Below, piece after piece: positions 22,853 to 28,670 of a stretch of 28,670 bases of DNA (positions are counted from its first letter, which is position 1; every line of letters begins with the position of its first letter). The notes beneath the pieces are model-generated. The model made no database searches. It was given only the letters and a program-made list of their open reading frames with translations, and was not told the DNA's origin. The translations under genes and the position numbers were made by a program. The stretch is from an uncultured Alphaproteobacteria bacterium (lineage in GTDB: Bacteria > Pseudomonadota > Alphaproteobacteria > Rs-D84): positions 1 to 28,670 of the forward strand of contig CALXNF010000002.1 in assembly GCA_944389685.1 (NCBI GenBank), given 5' to 3'.

Positions 22853-24586
22853 TCATATACGCTCGAACCAACCATCAATTTCGGTTAACGGTATTATTTT
22901 ATATACAGGTCGACCGTGATTACATTCCCCCGCACGACTTGTATTTTCTATATCGCGTAGCAAAGCATCCATTTGAGCAAAATCTAATTTCTGCCCCGCC
23001 CGAACACTATGATGACAAGCATAATTTGCCAATTTTAAATGTAATCTTTCCCCAAGCTGCGAAGAATGACCGTATTCTCGAACTTCATCTGCAATTGAAT
23101 GAAATAAATCAGCCCAATTTAAATCCCAATCTGCAGGCTTTTCAAAAATCGCAATCGCGTCGTCCCCGAACGTGTCAATATGCAAACCAGATTTATTTAT
23201 TTCATCAGAAATAGATAATACTGCCGCGATATCTTCTGGACGCAAAGATACAACAATTGGCGTCAATAAAGGTTGCACCTTTATAGAATTTTTACGTAAA
23301 TGTTCATAAGTTATACGTTCATGTGCTGCATGCTGATCAACAATAACTAAATTTTCACCACTTTGTGCCAATATATATTTATTACCAATCTGACCTATCA
23401 CATGACCTAAAGGTAAAAATTCATCTGCAAGGGATTCTTTTATTTCCTCTTGCTTTTCAGCACCCCAATTTTTTTTGGCGATGGCTTCAAACATAAACGC
23501 ACTATCTGGCCCAATGTGTGGTGTACATACACGAAAATCACTTTTGTTAAAATTCATATTTTGTGATACAGCTTTTGATGCAATATTTGATTGTATTATC
23601 CCCACTCTGTCATTCAAAGTACCGGCCAAAGTTTCTCGTAATGATTTTATAATGAAGGCCCGTACATGTGACGGTTCCAAAAAGTGCACTTCTGTCTTAG
23701 CTGGAGAAACATTAACATCCACGCTACGAGGATCCAGCGTAAGATATAAAGCACACAGCGGAAATTCACGTGCATGCATAACATCCATATAAGCGGCTCT
23801 TAATGCACCAACTAAAACTTTATCTTTAACAGGCCTGCCATTTACAAACAAGTACTGATCAACGGATGACGCACGTCTTAAAGTTGGTTCCGATATAAAA
23901 CCACGCAAAGTCAATGTATTATTAGAAGATGAATTTGCGTTTATCTCTAACATCCTGCCACGGACATCATCGCCCATAACTGCAACGATCCTTTCACTCA
24001 TTTCCTGATTTTTAGGAAAGCGCCACTTATTATTTAATGTAAAGCCAACATCTGGGCGCGCCATTGCTAAACGTTTTATAACATCTAATACAGATATCAA
24101 TTCTGCTTTATCTGCACGCAAAAATTTCAAACGCGCTGGTGTTTTAGCAAACAAATTTTGTACCCGTATACGCGTTCCATCTTCCCAGTTAGAAGGTCTT
24201 ATATCTCCGCTTTCACAATTCAAACACCAACCATTAGAATCTGCCCCATTACAAGTATCTATCGTCATATCAGAGACAGATGCAATAGAAGGCAAAGCCT
24301 CGCCACGGAACCCCATAAAATTTATATCTAATAAATCGTCAGAAGGTAATTTTGAAGTCGCATGACGCGAAATACTTCTTGCCAAATCCTCTCGCGACAT
24401 CCCACAACCATTATCTATGACAGAAATCAAAGTTCTGCCACCATCTATAACGTCTACAACAATCTGGTCTGCGCCAGCATCTAAAGAATTTTCAACAAGC
24501 TCTTTTACTACGCTTGCAGGTTTTTCTACGACCTCACCTGCGGCAATTTGATTTATAAGAAAATCTGGTAAAACCCGAATCGGCAT
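22853..24586 (-). CDS. mutL: DNA mismatch repair protein MutL
   Basis: 577 residues. The GHKL ATPase half has INQIAAGEVVEKPASVVKEL, ENSLDAGA, DNGCGM, ISRHATSK and GFRGEALPSIASV. The C-terminal half carries the endonuclease metal site DQHAAHERITYE, matching DQHA-x2-E-x4-E, and the CxHGRP motif near the end (CNHGRP). It is therefore the nicking type of MutL used by organisms without MutH. The start follows the greA stop by 7 nt, with AAGGA 11 nt upstream, so the two genes form one unit. Confidence 0.97.
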   Translation of the reverse strand: MPIRVLPDFLINQIAAGEVVEKPASVVKELVENSLDAGADQIVVDVIDGGRTLISVIDNGCGMSREDLARSISRHATSKLPSDDLLDINFMGFRGEALPSIASVSDMTIDTCNGADSNGWCLNCESGDIRPSNWEDGTRIRVQNLFAKTPARLKFLRADKAELISVLDVIKRLAMARPDVGFTLNNKWRFPKNQEMSERIVAVMGDDVRGRMLEINANSSSNNTLTLRGFISEPTLRRASSVDQYLFVNGRPVKDKVLVGALRAAYMDVMHAREFPLCALYLTLDPRSVDVNVSPAKTEVHFLEPSHVRAFIIKSLRETLAGTLNDRVGIIQSNIASKAVSQNMNFNKSDFRVCTPHIGPDSAFMFEAIAKKNWGAEKQEEIKESLADEFLPLGHVIGQIGNKYILAQSGENLVIVDQHAAHERITYEHLRKNSIKVQPLLTPIVVSLRPEDIAAVLSISDEINKSGLHIDTFGDDAIAIFEKPADWDLNWADLFHSIADEVREYGHSSQLGERLHLKLANYACHHSVRAGQKLDFAQMDALLRDIENTSRAGECNHGRPVYKIIPLTEIDGWFERI

Positions 24587-24593
24587 TGAGTAA

Positions 24594-25064
24594 TCATTCC
24601 TTAAATTTTATTTCCAATATCTCGTATTCTTTTTCACCGGCAGGCAATTTAACAATACAAGTATCACCGACACAACGCCCTATCATAGCCCGTCCAACAG
24701 GTGACGTACAGGAAATTACTTGTTTACCGTCAGATTCTATATCAGACAGAATCCGACATTGCATACGATTGCCATCTTCGTCCTCTGCAACAACCCGCGC
24801 ACCAAAAATAACCCTATCCCCAGTCAAACTATCAACATCTATAACATCTGCATTATTTATAAAATCTTCAATGAACTGAATTCGTTTATCAATTTGACGC
24901 TGCTTTTCTTTGGCAGCGCTATAATCCGCATTTTCAGACAAATCTCCCAAAGAACGAGCCCATTGAACCGTCTTCAAAATCTCTGGTCTTTGTACTTCTT
25001 TTAAATCTTTTAATTCTTTAAGCAACCCGTCAAAACCGGCCCTTGAAATTGGTTTTTTTTCCAT
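24594..25064 (-). CDS. greA: Transcription elongation factor GreA
   Basis: 156 residues. N-terminal coiled coil (LLKELKDLKEVQRPEILK, then ARSLGDLSENADYSAAKEKQ) whose tip acidic residues enter the RNA polymerase secondary channel, and the C-terminal FKBP-like domain (ISCTSPVGRAMIGRCVGD, LPAGEKEYEILEI). It stimulates cleavage of backtracked transcripts. The ATG at 25062-25064 is chosen over the one five codons upstream because GAGG lies 9 nt before it and the length then matches E. coli GreA (158). Confidence 0.96.
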   Translation of the reverse strand: MEKKPISRAGFDGLLKELKDLKEVQRPEILKTVQWARSLGDLSENADYSAAKEKQRQIDKRIQFIEDFINNADVIDVDSLTGDRVIFGARVVAEDEDGNRMQCRILSDIESDGKQVISCTSPVGRAMIGRCVGDTCIVKLPAGEKEYEILEIKFKE

Positions 25065-25092
25065 TTTTGTTAACCTCATAATTTTCGATGAA

Positions 25093-25120
25093 ATTATAAG
25101 CTTTCATTTTAATTTTGCAA
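25093..25120 (-). promoter_or_regulatory. Promoter of greA-mutL
   Basis: -35 box TTGCAA (25115-25120), 16-nt spacer, -10 box TATAAT (25093-25098). The TTGCAA is palindromic and is also the -35 box of the divergent lptG promoter. Confidence 0.55.
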
Positions 25121-25143
25121 TTATCAAATGAACAAGGTATACT
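25115..25143 (+). promoter_or_regulatory. Promoter of the lptG operon
   Basis: -35 box TTGCAA (25115-25120), 17-nt spacer, -10 box TATACT (25138-25143). The predicted start near 25150 leaves about 17 nt before the lptG ATG, with only a weak SD (GATGGG). Confidence 0.55.
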
Positions 25144-25166
25144 TTTCTAGTTGATGGGTATTATAT

Positions 25167-26228
25167 ATGAGAATAAAACCTAAAATATTAACTCGATTTC
25201 TTATACGTCGTTTCTTTTATGGCGTAGGGTTAGTCATGCTTGTTGTATGCGGCATAATTATGGCCGTTACATTTGTTGAACGACTGCCGGCGAACCCAGA
25301 TGCAACGGCTGCTTTCCTTGACTCGTGGCGCAGATTATTAGAATATGTTCCGATGTTTTTGCCTATGGCGGTTTTTATGGGAACGCTTTTAACATACTAT
25401 AACCTTACGAAATCAAGTGAAAGTATAATAATTTCGAGTGCAGGTCTTTCCCCATATCAAATGGCGCGTCCTTCTTTATTTGGTGCAGCAGTAATAGGTA
25501 TAATTGCAACAACTATAATTAACCCATATTCTGTAGACCTTAATTCAAAAAACATAACAGCCGACCATTTAATATTAATTGATGATGAAATATGGTTAAG
25601 GGAATCATCTGACACCGGCTTTATCACGATGAACGCAAAAAACATGCATAAATCTGGTGATATATTATTATTTGATGACGCAACTATATATATACAAAAT
25701 AAAGATTTTAAATTAAAACAACGGGTCGAAGCCCAAACGGTAAAACTATCTGATACGGGGCTTAGTGCAACAAAAGCGACTACGTGGGATACAAAAGGCG
25801 TTTCTAAAGTGACGAAATGGTCTACGAATACTTTGCTAACCCCGCAAACCGTGCTTGACCGTTATTTACAACCAGATCAAATTTCATTTTGGGAATTGCC
25901 GAAATTCATAAAAAAAATGAAAAACATTGGCGTACAGGTAAAAGCCCATCAGGTACAATTTTGGACTTTATTATTCTTACCGCTAACCATGATAGCAATG
26001 GCAACGTTAGGGGTGGCTTTTTCGCAGACCCGTCAAAGAAGAAATTATAGTTTCGGCATAAAATTCGGTATAGGTATTCTTACATGCTTTGCGCTTTACT
26101 TTTTAATAAACATGTTCAATGCGCTGGGATCGACTGGTGTATTTCCACCATTACTAGCCATTATTGCACCATCTCTTATTATAATTGCTGCAGCAGGAGT
26201 ATTCATTACGACATTTGATACAATATAA
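25167..26228 (+). CDS. lptG: LPS export permease LptG (YjgP/YjgQ family)
   Basis: 353 residues: three membrane helices in the N-terminal 120 residues (starting ILTRFLIRRFFYGV), a periplasmic beta-jellyroll region (about 125-255), and three C-terminal helices. Family features are the SSGL-like coupling helix (IIISSAGLSPYQM) and LLFLPLTMIAMATLGVAFS. It forms the LptB2FG exporter that lifts LPS from the inner membrane. The stretch ISFWELPKFIKKM followed by a His/Gln-rich turn favours LptG over LptF; lptF is not in the window, which is unusual since the two often adjoin. Confidence 0.85.
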   Translation: MRIKPKILTRFLIRRFFYGVGLVMLVVCGIIMAVTFVERLPANPDATAAFLDSWRRLLEYVPMFLPMAVFMGTLLTYYNLTKSSESIIISSAGLSPYQMARPSLFGAAVIGIIATTIINPYSVDLNSKNITADHLILIDDEIWLRESSDTGFITMNAKNMHKSGDILLFDDATIYIQNKDFKLKQRVEAQTVKLSDTGLSATKATTWDTKGVSKVTKWSTNTLLTPQTVLDRYLQPDQISFWELPKFIKKMKNIGVQVKAHQVQFWTLLFLPLTMIAMATLGVAFSQTRQRRNYSFGIKFGIGILTCFALYFLINMFNALGSTGVFPPLLAIIAPSLIIIAAAGVFITTFDTI

Positions 26229-26248
26229 TAAACGAAACGAGGTAACGT

Positions 26249-26380
26249 ATGCCACTGCGAAAAAAGAACACAAAAAGAAATAAAATAATAATTTGGACTC
26301 TTATAGCGATATTAATAATATTAATGATAATATCGTTTTCGACTACGCAAAATGTGACGGAAATTGTTTTATATCCATGA
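26249..26380 (+). CDS. Small single-pass membrane protein (43 aa), coupled to xerD
   Basis: A short reading frame starting MPLRKKNTKRNK, followed by a hydrophobic helix (IIIWTLIAILIILMIISFS, about residues 13-31) and the tail TTQNVTEIVLYP. The ATG has a well-placed SD (GAGG, 6 nt spacing), better than any other candidate start before xerD. Its TGA overlaps the xerD ATG in the compact ATGA arrangement, implying translational coupling. Basic residues before the helix predict the N-terminus inside. No family is recognised. It might be just a coupling device or a real small inner-membrane protein. Confidence 0.7.
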   Translation: MPLRKKNTKRNKIIIWTLIAILIILMIISFSTTQNVTEIVLYP

Positions 26381-27243
26381 ATTATATAGATATTTTTTTA
26401 GAAGCACTGTCAGCAGAAAAAGGTCGCAGTAAAAAAACTCTAGAAAGTTATGCTAGTGACTTACATCATGCAGATGAAACCATTTCTGGCGGTTTAACGA
26501 ATGCCACGCCGAATGACATTCAAGATTATTTATCTAAATTGCCTGATCGGGCATCGTCAATTGCTAGGAAGGCTAGCGCCATTCGCGGTTTTTATAAATT
26601 TTTAATGCTTGAAAAAATAATTTCTGAAAACCCTGCTACAAATCTAGAGCTTCCCAAAAGAACACGCTCGTTACCAAAATTTTTATCCTTAGAAGAAATA
26701 GAATTACTAATTTCATCCGCAGGGGATACAAGGAATTCTATACGTTTACGTGCAATGTTAGAACTGGTATATGCATCTGGTTTACGTGTATCAGAGTTAT
26801 GTGAATTACCGATGACTGCAAATCTTGGTGATAAATTATTAATTCACGGTAAAGGTGCAAAAGAACGAATCGTCCCGATGCACGAACGTGCACAATCTGC
26901 GCTACATAAATGGCTAGAAATCCGTGGGGATGACAAGTCTAAATATATATTTCCTTCTTCTGGTAAAACGGGGCATATCACAAGAGACGGCTTTTTTAAA
27001 ATTCTAAAGAAGTGCGCAGTACTAGCTGGAATTGATCCGAATAGAGTAAGTCCGCACGTGTTACGTCATTCGTTTGCGTCGCACTTACTTGCAGGTGGCG
27101 CTAATTTACGGGCCATACAAACAATGTTAGGTCATGAAGATATTTCTACTACACAAATCTATACACATGTCCTGCCAGAAAAATTAAAAGAAACAGTGCA
27201 GATGCATCATCCTTTGGGTAAGAATGGGGAAACAATCAAATGA
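26377..27243 (+). CDS. xerD: Tyrosine recombinase XerD
   Basis: 288 residues from the ATG at 26377; the frame extends upstream to a TTG at 26293, but that lies inside the small ORF and has no SD. SAM-like N-terminal core-binding domain (YIDIFLEALSAEKGRSKKTL), then the catalytic domain with the full set Arg137 (SGLRVSEL), Lys159 (HGKGAKERIV), His227 and Arg230 (PHVLRHSFASHLL), His253 (LGHEDISTTQ) and nucleophile Tyr262 (IYTHV). The ending HHPLG suits XerD rather than XerC or a phage integrase. It resolves chromosome dimers at dif under FtsK control. Confidence 0.9.
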   Translation: MNYIDIFLEALSAEKGRSKKTLESYASDLHHADETISGGLTNATPNDIQDYLSKLPDRASSIARKASAIRGFYKFLMLEKIISENPATNLELPKRTRSLPKFLSLEEIELLISSAGDTRNSIRLRAMLELVYASGLRVSELCELPMTANLGDKLLIHGKGAKERIVPMHERAQSALHKWLEIRGDDKSKYIFPSSGKTGHITRDGFFKILKKCAVLAGIDPNRVSPHVLRHSFASHLLAGGANLRAIQTMLGHEDISTTQIYTHVLPEKLKETVQMHHPLGKNGETIK

Positions 27244-27749
27244 TAAAAAAATGTGATCATCCAGGCTGTACAAAAGCCGGTATTTGCCGTGCACCTAAAA
27301 CGCGCGATTTAAAAGAATACTGGTGGTTCTGTAAAGAACACGCAGCAGAATATAATAAAAATTGGAATTATTATGCCGGTATGAGCCCAGAAGAAATTGA
27401 AGAAGACTGGGAAAGACAAACTTTTGGTTCCCCGCTAAAAGACAAAAAACAAGCGGAACAAGATAATACAGATTATATAAACTTTCTTAACGATTTTATA
27501 AGCGGACGGTCAACATTTGATAAAATACCAACAAAACGAAATACGTTACCTAGCAAAGTTGCCAGCGCACTAAAAACGTTCGAATTACCTATTACAGCTT
27601 CATGGCGGGAAATATCTGCACGTTATCGTACTTTGGCGAAAAAATATCACCCAGATACCGCAAAAGGCGAAAAAAATACAGCTGCAGAGAACTTTACCAA
27701 AATTTCTTCTGCATATGAAATCTTAAAAAAACATTTTGGAAAAAAATAA
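27240..27749 (+). CDS. J-domain (DnaJ-like) protein with an N-terminal Cys/His cluster
   Basis: 169 residues. The C-terminal J domain (about 112-167) has the HPD tripeptide (KKYHPDTAKG) needed to stimulate DnaK, and FTKISSAYEILKKH after it. The N-terminus has CDHPGCTKAGIC and WFCKEHAAEYN, giving Cys5, Cys10, Cys16 and a CxxH, which could bind a metal. The middle GMSPEEIEEDWERQTFG is typical of a family of alphaproteobacterial J-domain proteins of unknown substrate. It overlaps xerD by 4 nt (ATGA), so the two are co-translated. Confidence 0.88.
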   Translation: MIKKCDHPGCTKAGICRAPKTRDLKEYWWFCKEHAAEYNKNWNYYAGMSPEEIEEDWERQTFGSPLKDKKQAEQDNTDYINFLNDFISGRSTFDKIPTKRNTLPSKVASALKTFELPITASWREISARYRTLAKKYHPDTAKGEKNTAAENFTKISSAYEILKKHFGKK

Positions 27750-27772
27750 TGGGCTTATGCCCATTATTTTTT
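27743..27772. terminator. Bidirectional terminator between the J-domain gene and trxB
   Basis: A 12-bp perfect stem, AAAATAATGGGC (27743-27754) and GCCCATTATTTT (27759-27770), with loop TTAT, flanked by an A-run and a T-run so it can terminate both convergent genes. It covers the J-domain gene stop codon and reaches the trxB stop. Confidence 0.9.
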
Positions 27773-28664
27773 AAGATCTAGAATTTAAAAAAGCAATTGC
27801 ATCCATAGCAGCACTGCACCCTGCCCCAACTGCCGTCGCTATCTGCATCTTTAATTCAGACTGAACGTCACCGGCAACATACATGCCAGCAGGTAATTCA
27901 CTTGGAATTATTCGCCCCATATTATCACGACGAACGTCTTCTGATAAATAATCTGTATTCGCTTCATGCCCTATTGCTACAAACACGCCGTCACAAATTA
28001 TCTCTTGATTTTCTGTAGTTGTGACAACAAGTTTATCATCGTCTGTCTTGACTATCTTTTTGAGATCTGTATTAAACAAGCATTCTATATTTTCACGCTC
28101 TGCAACGCGATTACGCAAAACTTCTTCTGCGCGGGTAAAAGCCCCTTTGCGATAAACAATCTTTACGTTACGTGCGACATCTGCCAAATACAAAGCATCG
28201 TTCAAAGCAGAATTTCCGCCCCCCATCACGATAACATCCTTACCATAATAGAAAAATCCGTCACACGTTGCGCAATAAGAAACCCCCTTACCGAATAATT
28301 CTTTCGCACCCTCTATTTCTAACTTACGAGGTGACGCCCCTGTTGCGATAATAACAACCTTTGAAACATAACGATTCCCATCATCACATAAAATATTAAA
28401 ACCGCTTTCAACATCACCTGAAATTGTTTTGGCAGAAACAAATTTAACTTTTGCCCCGAAAGATTCTGCCTGATTTTTCATAAATTCAGATAATTCTAAA
28501 CCACTTCCTTTCCAACCAGGATAATTTTCTAATACGGCAATACCGGCAGTTTGTCCACCTAAACGGTCACCACCAAGAACCAATGTGTCTTTACCAGCAC
28601 GAGAGCAATACAATGCGGCAGTCAATCCCGCAGGTCCAGAACCCAAAATTATAACGTCGTGCAT
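27771..28664 (-). CDS. trxB: Thioredoxin reductase (TrxB-type flavoprotein)
   Basis: 297 residues. FAD-binding GSGPAGLTAALYCSRAG (8-24), the redox pair CATC, the second nucleotide-binding loop GGGNSALNDALYL, and the C-terminal FAD contact YVAGDV followed by QIATAVGAGCSAA. In NADPH-dependent TrxB the residues after that loop read HRRxxFRA; here they read YRKGAFTRA, one residue longer and without the His, so the electron donor may differ. Slightly shorter than E. coli TrxB (321). Only 6 nt lie upstream of the ATG in the window, so no RBS or promoter can be judged. Confidence 0.9.
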   Translation of the reverse strand: MHDVIILGSGPAGLTAALYCSRAGKDTLVLGGDRLGGQTAGIAVLENYPGWKGSGLELSEFMKNQAESFGAKVKFVSAKTISGDVESGFNILCDDGNRYVSKVVIIATGASPRKLEIEGAKELFGKGVSYCATCDGFFYYGKDVIVMGGGNSALNDALYLADVARNVKIVYRKGAFTRAEEVLRNRVAERENIECLFNTDLKKIVKTDDDKLVVTTTENQEIICDGVFVAIGHEANTDYLSEDVRRDNMGRIIPSELPAGMYVAGDVQSELKMQIATAVGAGCSAAMDAIAFLNSRS

Positions 28665-28670
28665 AATAAC

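Noticed and set aside
26293..26376. N-terminal extension of XerD from a TTG at 26293
   Set aside because: It runs through the small ORF in another frame, lacks a SD, and the peptide has no Xer similarity; XerD homologues start near the ATG at 26377.
26377..27243. Phage integrase or mobile element for the tyrosine recombinase
   Set aside because: Length, complete Xer active-site layout, HHPLG ending and operon with a J-domain protein indicate XerD; no att-like direct repeats or tRNA gene were seen nearby.
1..28670. CRISPR arrays, tRNA or rRNA genes, insertion sequences
   Set aside because: The intergenic spaces are all under about 190 nt, and no repeat-spacer pattern, cloverleaf-like segment, transposase or terminal inverted repeat was seen on either strand.

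Overview
The window is a gene-dense, AT-rich bacterial chromosome segment with the standard genetic code (TGG for Trp, TGA used as stop). It comes from a Gram-negative cell: LptG, Lnt, YajC-SecD-SecF and two outer-membrane beta-barrels are encoded. An alphaproteobacterium is the best reading, because it carries a MucR/Ros-family regulator, an RHH_4-type ribbon-helix-helix protein, and trmB near ybeY-lnt, which fits alphaproteobacterial gene order. Short spacers, many 1-20 nt overlaps and fused genes suggest a small, streamlined, possibly host-associated genome. That lifestyle is an inference. No tRNA, rRNA, CRISPR, IS element or prophage structural gene was seen, and no gene-free stretch exceeds 300 bases.

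Layout. 1-1007: the 5' end of a threonyl-tRNA synthetase gene (minus strand), preceded by a strong promoter and a 19-residue leader ORF with six consecutive Thr codons, which is a candidate ribosome-mediated attenuator; then a hemolysin-III family membrane protein. 1000-3134: gltX and a RimJ/RimL-like acetyltransferase in the same minus-strand operon. 3179-3811: trmB on the plus strand. 3808-6634: a small island of unfamiliar genes (an unknown protein ending in a 17-nt poly-A tract, then a coupled plus-strand set of a two-TM protein, a degenerate HNH-like protein, a possible SUKH-like protein and an RHH_4 regulator). 6637-10946 (minus): mucR-like regulator, a membrane GH24-lysozyme/TPR protein, and a ybeY-lnt fusion. 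11024-12307: rarA. 12304-15337 (minus): fabD and two related outer-membrane barrel proteins. 15432-22755 (minus): yajC-secD-secF, an S41-like protein without its catalytic residues, a PAP2 phosphatase and ftsK. 22853-25064 (minus): greA-mutL. 25167-27749 (plus): lptG, a previously unlisted 43-residue membrane protein, xerD and a DnaJ-domain protein. 27771-28664 (minus): trxB.

How it fits together. Most genes are housekeeping: envelope biogenesis (SecDF-YajC, Lnt, LptG, PAP2, FabD, OMPs), chromosome processing (FtsK, XerD, RarA, MutL), translation (ThrS, GltX, TrmB, YbeY) and transcription (GreA). FtsK and XerD are functional partners in chromosome dimer resolution although they lie about 9 kb apart. 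The most notable signals are the Thr-codon leader before thrS, several promoters whose predicted start site lies on or within 3 nt of the start codon (leaderless mRNAs), the ybeY-lnt fusion with an internal ribosome binding site, the lysozyme-TPR protein, a MucR without zinc ligands, the pseudo-protease next to secF, and the small coupled membrane protein before xerD. All functional calls rest on reading motifs by eye; no database search was possible.
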